This document shows, one piece after another, positions 1 through 11,199 of a DNA stretch of 64,000 bases. The position numbers and the translations under genes are program-made. The stretch is from Apostichopus japonicus (taxonomy: Eukaryota > Echinodermata > Holothuroidea > Aspidochirotida > Stichopodidae). How positions within the stretch are numbered: the first letter of the stretch is position 1; the number at the start of each line of letters is the position of its first letter. The notes below the pieces were generated by a model, which worked only from the letters and a program-made list of their open reading frames with translations, had not been told where the DNA came from and made no database searches. The stretch is from the NCBI RefSeq assembly GCF_037975245.1, contig NC_092568.1, forward strand, positions 14,409,501 through 14,473,500, read 5' to 3'.

Positions 1-59
1 CACTGAAAGGGGGGAGCGGTCGCTCCCCCCTGGCTACGTCCCTGCCACCCCTGGTAAAC

Positions 60-2080
60 TGTGAATCAATGCCAAATCAAATTGAGGTGCATCCTGTATT
101 GATTCTCTAATCTTTATACTGCATTCCTAAATGTGTTAGAGGTTGACATTGACCCCATTTATCCATATTTGCAATTCAGGGAATCATTGGGGGCTCTCAT
201 CTGGAAGATAAGGGATGACTTATTGGCGGTCCTTCCACGTTGTATTTTTTTGTGGGTGGGGGAGGGGGGGGCATTCTGCCTTTACCTATCCCTCTGGCTA
301 AGCTAAAAGGTTTGCCACACCCTACCATTTTCTCTGCCTGACTTGTACAATCAAATGACTTTTCAAATTAGGTATTAGTCCTGGGTACATATTTCATGTT
401 TTATTTGTAGCCCCATTCCAAATTTCACCATTCTGTTCAGAACATCTCTACCCTGACCCCTCCTCCACCTCTAACATAGTACTAATGCAGATTGACATCT
501 GTCTATGGAGTGCCTCATTTTGTTAGATCTGATAAAAGTCAATGTCTAGAGGCTGCATTGACCCCATTTTCCCTATTTGCACTGGTCCTTTGTGAATCAT
601 TGGGGAGGGGGCTGTAATGTTAAACAAACCTACTGGCTTCCATCTGGAAGCTAAGGGTATTCTTATTGGTGGTCCTGATGTTGCTTCCAACTTATCACCT
701 GGGGATGTTCTGCCTCTGCCCCCTTCCCTTCCCTTTCCTTTTGATAAGCTATACTAGTGGTATATCTCTTTCCTCCTTTTTTGCTGCCTGACTGATAAAT
801 TAATGTTAAAGGTGGTATTTCTATATACTTACTAATACCTTTGGCTATGTACTTTAGTTACCCCAACCCAAAATATTTCTCTTCACTCTCAATGTATAGA
901 GGTTAAAGATGTATCGGTCCCTAACTGTATGCTATATGATTTCAAACTGCACTTTTCCTGGAGGCATTACCCTCTAAACTTTTCCCATACTGCTAAATAA
1001 GCAAAGAAGATGACTGGATGTCCCAGCATAGGCGTAGGAGCCTAATTTGATTTGGGGGGGGGGGGCTGTAACGACTTGCCCGAAAAATATAACCAAATTT
1101 TTGCCACTAACCGATGAATACTATATGATATGCACATTAAGATGTTGAATTTTGGTTATATTTTCCGTGTTATTACCCTTCCATATTGGTTTTAATTATT
1201 GGGGAAGTCGTTACAATAATAACGATAATATTAAATAACAATATCAGTTTAACTATTGAAAAACACATTGCAAATTACTCTTCTTTCAGTAGGTGCCCGA
1301 AAAATTCTCAGCATATTGCCCGAATTTTCACACAAAAATCTTGGTTGGGGGGCTGCAACCCCCCAGCCCCCCGCCTCCTACGCCTATGTGTCCCAGTGAG
1401 GTAAATTACCTTCAGAGTGGTAATATGAAGAGTATAAAAATTTTGACCATATGCAATTATGGACCATATTTGAAAACTTGCATATTTGGGTCAATACCTT
1501 TAACATGGACCCTTTTTACCCTGATTGCAATGGGGAGAATCATTGGTAGAGGGCTGTGAAATATTTCCGTTCTGTCTTGAAACTAAGGATGGCGGGGGGG
1601 GGGGGTGGTTGCGGTTGCCTTGACCTCCATTGCTCTGGCTATCCTGTACTTTGATGTTAAAGGTAGCAGTAGTAGATAATTCATTTATGTACTACTTTTA
1701 CCCACGTTAAAGAACCCTCCCACTTTCTGTTCAATTCCTACATTTAACATCATCTACTCCTGGTATGTATTGAACCAATGCCAAATCACATTGAGAGAAA
1801 ACTCCCTTATTGATTTTGTAATTTTGTTACTATCACACAAAATGTATACCTTGAAACGTATGTACCATAACCTATAGGTTTAATATACACCCCATGAAGG
1901 GTACGGGGGAATGAGGGAATGGTGATGGCAAAGGGGCTGTAAATTTGTATCTCTTGGCTTCCACTTTGCAGCTGAAGGGAGGTGGTATATGTCCCACCTT
2001 TTTTCTCTTGCTATAAGAATTCGACTCCTCCCCCCTCCCCCTCCACTCATTCCTCTCATTCACTACTAGTATCCTAGCTC
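60..2080. repeat. Diverged ~400-bp tandem repeat
   Basis: Recurring landmarks show about four degraded monomers. One motif (ttgacccca..., then aatcattggggg) appears near 149, 555 and 1,504, with a weaker version near 1,888. A second (aatcaatgccaaatca) appears near 65 and 1,772. Spacing is about 400 bp, or 580 bp for the interval that holds the hAT-type insertion once that insertion is subtracted. Each monomer also carries a 'ctggaagctaaggg'-like stretch and G-runs. I see no gene in it. The monomers are too diverged for exact borders. Confidence 0.6.
1027..1388. mobile_element. hAT-type miniature element (MITE)
   Basis: This is a 362-bp non-coding element with perfect 14-bp terminal inverted repeats, CATAGGCGTAGGAG at 1,027-1,040 and its complement at 1,375-1,388. 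It is flanked by a perfect 8-bp direct repeat TGTCCCAG (1,019-1,026 and 1,389-1,396). An 8-bp target duplication with short inverted termini is the signature of the hAT superfamily. The interior has G- and C-runs next to the termini and a 'gacttgcccgaaaaa' motif shared with the fragment at 27,189. There is no transposase, so it would move only in trans. It interrupts a monomer of the surrounding ~400-bp tandem repeat. Confidence 0.88.
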
Positions 2081-2601
2081 GATCTTAGATGCATTGAATA
2101 CCATATTTTGTTTAATCACTTGAGAATCAAAATTTTCAACAATTATTTATTTCACTTAATACCCTCAGCCAATTTTCCTAGTAACACTGATTCTCTAATG
2201 TTTATAGTACAAAATCAAAGTGTGAAATTCAGAACATGCTCAATTTAAAGTATATATTGTCATAGCCCCTAAGGCCTTTAGGAGACAGTTTAACTGAAGG
2301 TAAACATCACTAAAAAGTCTTTTTATCACCATTTTCCTGTACAAAAAATGCAATGACTCTCTGTATAGTAAGCCATTACCCTGACATGTCACGCAATACA
2401 AACATGCTGATATAACAGCTAATCATATATGGTGTAAAATATTTTTTGAATAATCTATCATTTGATTTTAAGATGTTGAATATAAGACTTTTGACTTCAT
2501 ATACTATTTTAATTGTACATTACACTATCTCATTCAGCTATAGTTATGTTCAATCTTCCTGATCTTCCAAAATTATGAGGTGTTGGATATTTGTTTCACA
2601 G
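2081..2601. other. No gene seen
   Basis: AT-rich sequence without recognisable coding or repeat structure. It ends in a pyrimidine-rich acceptor-like tract (ttgtttcacag) at the exon candidate that follows. Confidence 0.5.
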
Positions 2602-2671
2602 ATACACACACAAACTGACTGCAACAACAAGCCAGAAGGAAAATATTCAGTCTCTAAATCAGATGAGGATG
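2602..2671 (+). CDS. Candidate internal exon (70 nt)
   Basis: A pyrimidine tract ending TTTCACAG precedes it and a consensus donor GTGAGT follows at 2,672. In the first frame it is open and reads 23 codons ending in an acidic run S-K-S-D-E-D, leaving one spare base. That phase fits the exon at 13,352, giving an unbroken acidic join (SDED-E-VATEG). It does not fit the exon candidate at 8,077, which needs two spare bases. The second frame is also open. The product is unknown. It may be an upstream exon of the Myb/SANT-like gene that ends at 14,240, which is inference from phase and strand. Confidence 0.38.
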
Positions 2672-3216
2672 GTGAGTTTGACTGTTTCTCCACAGGATTG
2701 TCCTTAGCCGGCTAACTTAATGTAGTACCTTGTAAAATTCCAGCTAACTGCAACTCTGCTTGCTTTTATGTCATCTTTATGTTACTGTACATTAAACCAC
2801 ATATAAAAAAGTGAGGTATATGACTAGAACAGAAGAACTGTTGAAGATATAACCTTATAGGTCATACTGCTGTATTGGCCCCAAATATAGATGCTACCGC
2901 AAAAAAGTTTCCTACAATTATGTAATCCACCTGCCATGGTCGTAAAATGACCTCATTTTAACAGTTATCCTGCACTGCCTGGCTCATATCTTTCCTTGTA
3001 TCAGAATCTTTGTGTAGACACTGTCTGGTAAACTACACTGTCGACATATAACAATAAATTACCACGCAGTGTTTACACGAAGAACCTCACAGTGTCAAAA
3101 AGCTGTGCAGACTACTTCATAGTGACCATAGTGAAGGTGGCAGGTTGATAACATAATTACAAAACTTTCCTAGCTATTGCCTTCTATAATTGGTCACAAC
3201 ACAACAGATTTTGCAA
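2672..3216. other. No gene seen (possible intron)
   Basis: AT-rich sequence downstream of the candidate donor, with no coding signal. It ends at the tetranucleotide microsatellite. Confidence 0.45.
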
Positions 3217-3450
3217 TGTATGTATGTATGTATGTATGTATGTGTGCGTGTGTGTATGTATGTATGTATGTGTGTGGGTGTGTGTATGTATGTGTGTATG
3301 TATGTATGTATGTGTGTATGTGTGTATGTATGTATGTATGTATGTATGTATGTATGTATGTATGTATGTATGTATGTATGTATGTATGTATGTATGTATG
3401 TATGTATGTATGTATGTATGTATGTATGTATGTATGTATGTATGTATATG
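3217..3450. repeat. (TATG)n microsatellite
   Basis: About 230 bp of TATG repeats with scattered TGTG interruptions in the left half and a pure right half. It sits at the 3' end of the adjacent minus-strand SINE and is best read as its expanded tail. The open frames through it on both strands are trivial products of the repeat. Confidence 0.95.
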
Positions 3451-3677
3451 TGATCTTCCCGCAAGCAGGAACTCGCGAAAGAAGCCATGGAGGCTTGTAG
3501 ACTCGCAAGCTGACCGAAGCCAATCTCTCGGCACACATCCATTTAACGTCCATGTCGGGAAGTTGTTATTGAACAACACCCTTGCCAGATGACACACATT
3601 GCTGTTGGCGGGGAATCGAACCGGGGATCTCATGACTGGGAGACGCCGGCGTTAACCACTAGGCTATACACTCCGCC
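3451..3677 (-). mobile_element. tRNA-derived SINE
   Basis: On the minus strand the element begins at 3,677 with a tRNA-like head. It has an A-box-like segment TAGCCTAGTGG (3,656-3,666) and a near-perfect B box GGTTCGATTCC (3,612-3,622), the two internal RNA polymerase III promoter elements. A tRNA-unrelated body of about 150 bp follows, then the (CATA)n tail. Head, body and simple tail are the standard layout of a tRNA-derived SINE. I could not find clear target duplications, probably because the tail has expanded. It would need a LINE's reverse transcriptase in trans. Confidence 0.78.
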
Positions 3678-4105
3678 TGTGTAGCATTTACACATGGAAA
3701 TCACAAACTTTTCTTACTTTGGTAGATAAAAACCACTAAAATAATAAACTGGAAACAACAAGGTTATTTAGGGACCATTTTCAACTCAAGGCTAGAGGGT
3801 TCAGTTGAAATTCAAAGCCAAAGTCTGAAAACCTCAAGTTGCAGTGGGTACATTGTTTAGATATTAACTCTTTATCTTTAGACATTGATCAATTTATAAA
3901 GAAGAATTCCACTCAAAAACTTGCCTGAATTCATCCTTTCATATACAAATCTAGTCAGACTATAATCAAGCATTCACATATAAGCATGTCCGATATGACG
4001 AGGAGGGAGAGCATGGGGAAATTCATCCTCATCACAGTAAGCGGGTCTACCATTAATACTCATTTACATAAGGACAAGCACACAATCTGTAGGCATACAT
4101 GACAC
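3678..4105. other. No gene seen
   Basis: Unique-looking AT-rich sequence between the SINE and the TTAA element. Confidence 0.5.
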
Positions 4106-4443
4106 TTAAAGAGGGGGTGAAATGACAGATTTATTCAAATCATCATTTTCTGTACACTCGTAGCTTTCCAATGATACCCAATTATTGTCAAACGAAGCTT
4201 GCATCCTCCAGGAATGAATAATCAAAAATTTGCGGGTAATAAAATTTTCCCCAAAATTGTTCTATTTATGGTAATGCGGCGTGACGTCAGTCAAGGAACC
4301 CAGTGCACTTCCGGGACGCTATTTTTACATTCTTAAACGTCTGAGTACACACAACATTACACTGTTGCAGTGCTCTATAGTTATTAAGATTTGGTGTTTA
4401 GAGTTTTGTTTTTACGTAAATATATCTCATAACTGTTAATTAT

Positions 4444-4550
4444 ATGTGCCGGGCCAATATGTGATTGCAGGTTGCTCCTACACAGGTAAAGACGGATTTC
4501 ACCTGCACGCTTTTCTAAAAGATGACGGAAATCGAAGAATTTGGACATGA
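4444..4550 (+). pseudogene. THAP zinc-finger remnant, outer copy
   Basis: The frame ending at TGA 4,548-4,550 reads a recognisable THAP N-terminus: a Gly-Cys-Ser, then G-K-D-G, L-H-A-F, K-D-D, and R-R-x-W. This follows the family pattern GC...DG..LH.FPKD...R..W. The first zinc-ligand cysteine is missing, and the ATG at 4,444 is two bases out of frame with the rest. The stop falls straight after the Trp-Thr. THAP domains are C2CH DNA-binding fingers found in P-element, Kolobok and host proteins. This one is dead. Confidence 0.6.
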
Positions 4551-4923
4551 TTTGTTCAAAACGCTATACATAGACAATGTTACGAGTGCCTGTGGGCCTA
4601 AACTATTGCCAAATTACTTGTCATGACCACAGACTAAGCCTCCTTAATGCAGCAAATGACAATTTTGTTTTATTGGTTACCTGGTATTTTGCACAGAACT
4701 TAAGGCCAATTGGATTTAGAACAGTCAATTCTAGATCTGCAATTATTCTTTTGTGGTAAAACTGGCGTTGTGTTATGATTTTAACGTAACAGTTGGATAA
4801 TGCAATTACACGGGCTAGCCTGTAATACAACGCCTATTAGTTAGGTCTAGACCCATGTTACTACTACTAGTACTATAGGGTTGCACTGTAAGTAACACAA
4901 TTTCTAGAAGATTTGCTACGATG

Positions 4924-6344
4924 TTAAAGAGGTTATGAAATGAAAAATTTTCATGTCTTGGAATGGTTTATCTACATTACTACAACACCACCCATGCACA
5001 ATTTTCCATAAATACGGCTTCAAACGCCAGAAATTCACTGTCAAAGTATTCCCTAGAGACCTCTCGAGCTGCCAATCGTAAAAAAAGCAAAGCTGCCCAC
5101 CGCAGTTCATCTGACGTCATCAAAGGAACCATTTCAGCCAAAGCCGACTACCCGCTGTTTACCGATACGGCGTTATACAGTTTACAACATGTAACCACAA
5201 CACTCTTCTCATCAATTGTCTTCTCCCGAATCTTCCGATTCCGAGGAAATAGGACGTCACCTCTCAGGACATTCGTAAGCTTTGACTAAAATTATTTTCT
5301 TGAGGAAGAAGAGGAGTAAATAGTTTTGAGGGTGATGAAGATAATATCGGTGTTTTCCCTATCAATTGAGCCCCTTGCAGAAAAATTATAAAACGATCCT
5401 GATGGCCGAGACGCATCGCTGCCGTGCGAAGTCCCCGAGCAGAACGGTTGGACGACCCTGGTCGGTTGAGCATAAACAAAACCTCCGTTATTAAGACCTT
5501 CATATGATTTAAATTATCTCGAATGTCGATGATCCTGCTACTTAACTTCGTAGCGAAGCTTCTAGAATTTTGTGTCTTACAGTGCAAGGAAAATGTGACA
5601 TTCTGTTACAGTGCAACCCTATAGTAGTACTGGTAACATGGCCCTAGACCTAACTAATAGACGTTGTATAACAGGCTAGCCCGTGTAATTGTATCATCCA
5701 AATGTTACGTAAAATCACAACACAGCGCCAGTTTTACTACAAAAGAAAACTTGCAAATCTAGAATTGATTGTTCTAAAACCAACTGGATTTAAGTTTTGT
5801 GCAAAATATAAGGTAACCAACAAAAAATCGTCATTTGCTGTATCAAGGAGGCCTAGGCTATGGTCATAACAAGTAATTTGGCAACAGTATAGGCCTACAG
5901 GCACTCATAACGTTGTGTATGTATAGTGTTTTGAGCGAGTCGTGTTCAAATTCTTCGATTCCTGTCATCTTTTGGAAAAGCTTGCAGTAGAAATCCGTCT
6001 TTACTTGTGGTGGAGCAACCTGATACCACATATCGGCTCAGCATATTTAACAGTAACGAGATAAATTTACGTAAAAACAAAACTCCAAATCTCAATTACT
6101 ACGGAGCGCTTCAACAGTGTAATGTTGTGTGTTCTCACACGTTTAAGAATGTAAACATCTGACGTCACGCCGCATTACCGTAAATACAACAATTTTTCGA
6201 AAGTTTTCATTACCCTCGAATTTTTGATTATTCATTCCTGGAGGATGCAAGCTTCGTTTGACACAAATTGGGTATCATTGGAAAGCTACGAGTATACAGA
6301 ATACGATGAGAAAGATTTTTTTTTCCATTTCATAACCTCTTTAA
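4924..6344. mobile_element. TTAA-type (Kolobok-like) element, inner inverted copy
   Basis: This copy is bounded by TTAA at 4,924-4,927 and 6,341-6,344. Its termini are a perfect 15-bp inverted repeat AGAGGTTATGAAATG (4,928-4,942 and 6,326-6,340), and its body is 1,413 bp. Its sequence is the reverse complement of outer left arm plus outer right arm. The stretch around 5,500-5,620 is the uninterrupted version of the junction that the insertion split. There the intact copy reads 'gctacgaagttaagtagca'; the outer copy reads 'gctacgatgTTAA' on the left and 'TTAAgtagca' on the right. TGACGTCA palindromes lie at 5,112 and 6,160. It is inserted in reverse orientation. Confidence 0.85.
5946..6044 (-). 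pseudogene. THAP zinc-finger remnant, inner copy
   Basis: This is the homologue of the remnant at 4,444, in the inverted copy. The frame from ATG at 6,044 runs 32 codons to TGA at 5,946-5,948. It keeps the Gly-Cys-Ser, S-K-D-G, F-P-K-D-D and N-R-R-I signatures of a THAP start. Here FPKD is intact where the outer copy has FLKD, but the stop comes one codon earlier, at the expected Trp. The two copies decayed by different mutations. Confidence 0.58.
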
Positions 6345-6945
6345 GTAGCATGATCATTGACATTTAATATTGGTGGTTTTGTTTATGCTCAACTGTCCAA
6401 TTTCGGTTCAGGATAGTCCAACCTTTCTGCTCGGGGACTTCCATCAGCAACAACGCGTCTTGGCCATCGGGAACGTATTAAAATTCTTCTGCAAAGTGGC
6501 TCAATTGATAGGATAAAACACCGATATCTTCATCACCCTCAAAACTATTTCCACCTCTTTTTCCTTAAGAAAATAATTTTTGTCAAAGCTTTTGAATGTT
6601 CTGAGAGGTAAAGGCCCATTTCTTCGGAATCGGAAAATTCGGGAGGTGACTTTTTCAGTTGATGAGGAGAGTGTGTTGTAGTTATCTGTACGTAAATAAA
6701 CTGTATGACGCCGTAACAGTACATATCAGGGAGTCGGCTTTGTCTGAAATGGTCCCTTTACTGACGTCATATGAACTGCAGGTTTTTATCACAAGTTTCT
6801 GCTCGGTAGTTTTGTAGGGAATACTTCGACAGCGAACTTTTGGCTTTGGCAGCTGCATTTAAGGGACATAGTGAATGGGTGGTGTTGAAGTAATGTAGAT
6901 AAATAATTTTAAGACATGAAATCTACCATTTCATCCCCTCTTTAA

Positions 6946-8076
6946 CTTCCAAGTTATGTCTCATACAAGAGTTGAAGTTCGGTTAAACAAATTTATGTGT
7001 TTTTGCACCATATTGACTGGAAAAAGCTTGCTTTGCTTTTGGAAATGTCAAGAAGTAAAACCATAGTCAACCAGGAAACTCAGGGCCCATAGTTTTTATA
7101 ACTATGTTACTTCAGATTAAAGGCATTTGGCCATCTGAAGAAATTAACTTTTTGTTGCTTGCAAGTGAAGTTTTGTTTGTGTCCCTACAAAATGCAGACA
7201 GTAATGAAACGTGATACCTTGTTATCTTTAGCTGGACCTGAGATGTCCATCGCTGTATCGTTTATACACTGTGCCGTGGGTATTGACCGCAGCTGTATGT
7301 ACTGACTGTACACTAGTGTCTAATTACCGACGGAAGCAAGCTGTTTGTGTATTTTATGGCATCGATGTTGGTGTCTAACACTTCTGTTACACCTTATTCG
7401 AAACTAGGTCAGATTACCGGCATTAGACGTTTCTTTTTGCGCGAGTCTTCACACCCTTTAATTGCCATCATAGTTTGTTTTGGGTCAGCCAGAATAAAAG
7501 TTTGAAACAGCTTAGTGTAGAAAAATAGAAATTAAGTATTTTGTTTTCCTTTAAAATGTAGAAGCCTGTATTATTCAATCACTTCATCGTTACTTACCGT
7601 TGCTACACAACATTGCTAATCTGTCACTCACATGTAATATTGGTTTACTTGCAATGTGAAATCAAGTGGTGGAACACACACAATGGCCAGGCCTGGATTA
7701 ACTACACTGTAAAACTCCTTGTCCCTTAAATCATTCTGAACCACAATATGGCTAATGTTGATGAATAATCCAACCAGAGTTCATAAGTAATTTAAGCTGT
7801 TATCATATACACCACAGGAAAATTTACACCAAAACCGCATGAAAGAAGCATTGAACTGGGAACACTTTGTGAAAGTTGTGAAAGTGTCTTCATCTGATTT
7901 TATTGAAATATATATTTCTTTTTAATTAAAGAAGACTTCAATTTCTATATCAGTAATGATTGGCTCTGTGTACAGTGAATGTAATTGGGCAGTTAGTGGT
8001 GACCGTGGGTGTAACCAATGCATTTGCAACCCTGGTTTAAGTGCAATTTGTCATTCGTTTTACTTCTAATTTACAG
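6946..8076. other. No gene seen
   Basis: Unique AT-rich sequence without a recognisable coding or repeat signal. If the plus-strand exons belong to one gene, this is intron. Confidence 0.45.
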
Positions 8077-8216
8077 CTCATTAACCGCTTCAGCAAAGAC
8101 AAGGATGTCCACAGAGATTGTCACAGTGCCCATTCTGTTCAAAGACCTTGGCTGGATCTCAGCTTTCTCGACAAAAAGAAATCAAGAACCATTTCCATTA
8201 AGAATTTTGACCAAAG
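8077..8216 (+). CDS. Candidate internal exon (140 nt)
   Basis: A pyrimidine-rich acceptor (tacttctaatttacag) precedes it and AAAG/GTGACC follows. Two of three frames are open across all 140 nt. The second frame (…MSTEIVTVPILFKDLGW…LRILTK plus one base) joins in phase with the exon at 13,352. The first frame (LINRFSKDKD…LSFLDKKK…) does not, because the join would bring in a stop. I do not recognise either product. The length is not a multiple of three and it does not fit the exon at 2,602, so it may be an alternative exon or a chance open stretch. Confidence 0.3.
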
Positions 8217-10025
8217 GTGACCATATTTGAATATATAGCATATTTGGGGCCAATAGAGCATACCTTTGATACACTGTTCATTTCCATCACTTTACCTCCA
8301 TTGATTCATAATGTGAAATTTATTTCTTATCAGTACAAACTCTCATGTTTAATAAAAAGCAAAATTGACAGTCTACTGTTAATGTGATGCTCATTTGGAT
8401 GAATCTCAAATAATAGTTAAAGTAAATTTCACAGGCTTTACTAATCAGCTAAGTTTTTTTATGAAATATATCATCATGATACATTGTTGTTACACGATTC
8501 ACATTGCAAACATTGTACCATGGGTGATTCATTAAAATGTGTATATCAGATCATCAGGACAATCTTCCTTCTTTCATAGCATAAATCCTTTTTACTCCAG
8601 CTGTTCTCTTGTTGTTATGTGACTGTTCATTGCCAATTTTCCAAATTATTTATCAAAATTTACTTATTTTTCAACACACAATATTCACACAACACATTTT
8701 TCTTAGAGAGTTTTGTTTATTTTCCCTTCTTAATAGTGGAATGAATATGCCACATTGGAATAAGAAAAGAGACTTTAAAAAGAAATAAAAAAGAAAAAAA
8801 TCTTGAACAAGTTGATGAATAACAGTCAACACCAATTAACTGTTATTAGTCACAACATTCAACAAGATACTTACAAGTTTATACAATAGAAAGCAGTAGA
8901 GGCTCCTCCTGTGTTTATCATTTAAGTCACAACAGGTTTAAACAAATTTCATTGGAATTTGCTGTATTAACGGCGAGAAACCAATCATAATCGATACCCT
9001 ATTGTATGACACTTATTTTGGCTCTTGTTTGTTAATCATAAGTGTCTGCATGTGTTATGTTGAGACTCTTGTAACTGAAGCTAATTATCACCAGTATAGC
9101 TGTCTTAATTCTAAAATTTGAATTATTACATTATATTGAATTTTTTGTATTATTGTAATGAAATGACCTAATGTTAATCTTCATTTTTATTGGATCAATT
9201 TGGCCTCTGGAGTTGTTTTTGCATTGTTGACTTCAATTATTCAACAAGGATTTTCCTAAAAATATATGTTGCATTCAGTGTTGTAGCCATAAGTGCTTAA
9301 GTGGTCTTGTGGAGCCAGATTCGCTGATAAAACATTTTACCCTTAGGTTTGCAGGTTAAAGAAAGCAACCTGAAAGCTTGAAAATAAAAGATAAAATAAA
9401 AAAAATTATATAAAAGACAGAAGGAAACAACTTTGGCTCATATTCCACTATTTTGTGGTACCGGTATTATAAGATTTCAAGGCCAGAATTCTGCCTAAAT
9501 TAAGCATTTCATAGTGATGCAATCCTCTGTTTCAGGTATTGTTTAAAGTGAACTGTCACAAGTTGGTATTGTCCTGTATGCATAATAGACCCAGAAATGC
9601 TCGCCCCCGCACTTGCCCCCCCAAATGGAATTATTGACTGAGAAAAAAAAACTTGAATGCACACTAAATATGTTGCTGGGCCTATGTGCATATTACCATG
9701 ATTTTTGTGCAATTTTTATTCTTTACCTTTTACCTAATTCTCTATCTGCGAAATTGGGTGGCCAAAGGCTACGTTCAGTTTATGTTCACATGGTTATCCC
9801 TGATCCCTGGATTGTGTTCCGAAATGATTCACACGTGAGTGACGTGTATGGCAGAATGAATATCATAGTATTTAGAAACAATTTGCATTTTGACTGAAAC
9901 TTACAACATGTTTTGCTATGCCTACGCGACCAATCGCGACATGTTTCTTGGGTTAGGTACATTCAATACAGAACAGCCTAGTAGTCTATATACGTTTGTG
10001 TTTCCGTAGTGAGCTCATAGGCCCG
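8217..10025. other. No gene seen
   Basis: AT-rich sequence with A-runs (8,770-8,810 and 9,380-9,410) and no convincing exon. The plus-strand open frame at 9,613-9,897 has no splice context or familiar motif and looks like chance. Confidence 0.45.
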
Positions 10026-10592
10026 AGGTGACCAGACGTCCCCGATTTTCGGGGACAGTCCCCGATTACAGTGTGCTGTCCCCGATGAACAAGTGTCCCC
10101 GAAAATGTCCCCGATTCGTCAAAATGTTCAGGAATTTCGAAAATATCCCACATTATTAGTAAAATAATTGTAAAAACAAAATTTAGTCAAGTGTGCAGTC
10201 GCAGAACGGAACTTATAACCAGTATTTCAGGTGGGCCAGTGTAACGTGGAAACACTGTTAAAAATATGCTAGATCGATCTAGCCTAGCACTCTTTCGACG
10301 GTATAAATGGCAACTACGGCGACACAACGACACTTATAGTGTGAGCATGAGCAAATCACAAGCTCTCAAAGAATCATGTAAAGTAAGTTGATTTCATTTA
10401 AGAAAAAGCTACATTTTTGAAAATAAAATTGATTTAAAAAGTGCTTCAAAATCACCATTTTACATCTAAGCACCTTAGGCACTTGAAAATTTTCCAAAGG
10501 GGGAGGGGTACACCCCCTCCCCACCCCACCCCTCTCCCATATCAGTTACGCAATAAATGTGCCTGATTCCAGTCAGGTAAATATGGTCACCT
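10026..10592. mobile_element. Candidate DNA-transposon remnant with AGGTGACCA termini
   Basis: Nine-base inverted ends AGGTGACCA (10,026-10,034) and TGGTCACCT (10,584-10,592) bound 567 bp. The left end is rich in repeated 'gtccccga' motifs. 'Ggtgaccagacgtcccc' starts of this kind are common in dispersed hAT-like repeats of animals. I see no target duplication at these exact borders and no coding sequence, so the call is tentative. Confidence 0.4.
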
Positions 10593-11047
10593 TATACTAA
10601 CTATGACATTAATGTACCAGTTACCAAAGACGAAAGGAAGGGTACCACACCCCTCCCCTTACTTCCATGAAAAACAAAGGGAAATGATTCACAGCCCCCA
10701 CCCACCCCCCCTCCCAACAAAAATGGGGTTTATGTTAACCTCTATATATATTTTGTGTTATCAGATATCGCACTTATGTTTGTAAGGTTTAAATCTGGTG
10801 AAAAGAAACAAAATTATGCAATCGATATAAGTGGCAGCTCCCAATGTGCTTATATATGGCAGAGGTGGTTGAAGCGGGGGGGGGGGAGGGTTGGGAGTAA
10901 GGGTGGTGACTGGACACAAAGGGGAAAGTGTAGTGAAGTGTTGAAACAGTACAGTATAGGCAAAGCTATTGTAGTGAAATTTCCTGGAATACTAACTTTG
11001 ATGCAATGTACAGGTAACCCATAGACAATAGGAAGGGAGGACGGTTG
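10593..11047. other. No gene; C- and G-run simple sequence
   Basis: Contains C-rich patches (10,640-10,720) and a G-run near 10,877. No exon or recognisable element. Confidence 0.45.
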
Positions 11048-11197
11048 CTGGACATTTCCTCCCGGACAAATACCCCCCTGGAAATATACCCCCCGACTTA
11101 TACCCCGGGACAAGTACCCCCCTGACAATCACCCCCCGGACAAAAAAACCTCAAGGACTTATACCTCCGAGGACAACTACCCCGGGACAACGGACCC
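11048..11197. repeat. C-rich minisatellite, ~17-18 bp unit
   Basis: Eight or so degenerate copies of a 'ggacaa(g)taccccccc' unit, with ggacaa, gacaat and gactta variants alternating with C-runs. Confidence 0.75.
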
Positions 11198-11199
11198 TT

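Larger units (their letters stand above)
4106..6945. mobile_element. TTAA-type (Kolobok-like) element, outer copy, split by its own inverted copy
   Basis: TTAA at 4,106-4,109 and 6,942-6,945 flanks termini AGAGGGGGTGAAATG (4,110-4,124) and AGAGGGGATGAAATG (complement of 6,927-6,941), 14 of 15 bases matching. The left arm (4,110-4,923) and the right arm (6,345-6,941) together make about 1.4 kb. Between them lies an inverted copy of the whole element. TTAA duplications occur in both piggyBac and Kolobok. The THAP remnant at 4,444 and termini close to the TTAAAGGRR type known from Kolobok/T2 elements favour Kolobok, which is inference. Perfect TGACGTCA palindromes lie at 4,282 and 6,772. No catalytic transposase domain is visible. 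Confidence 0.8.

Noticed and set aside
3174-3633. Open frames of Tyr/Val/Cys or His/Thr repeats across 3,174-3,633
   Set aside because: Translation of the TATG microsatellite in several frames on both strands.
3604-3677. Functional tRNA gene on the minus strand
   Set aside because: The A and B boxes are present, but the segment runs straight into a SINE body and simple-repeat tail, and I could not fold a proper anticodon arm and acceptor stem.
4963-5587. Open frames of 108 codons (+) and 107 codons (-) inside the inner TTAA element
   Set aside because: No recognisable domain, and the homologous arm (6,345-6,941) does not keep the same frames open. Only the THAP remnant is supported.
4106-6945. 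piggyBac as the superfamily of the TTAA element
   Set aside because: TTAA duplications fit piggyBac, but the THAP remnant and AGAGG-type ends fit Kolobok better. Not excluded without a full-length relative.
9613-9897. 94-codon plus-strand frame
   Set aside because: No motif and no supported splice borders. Treated as chance.
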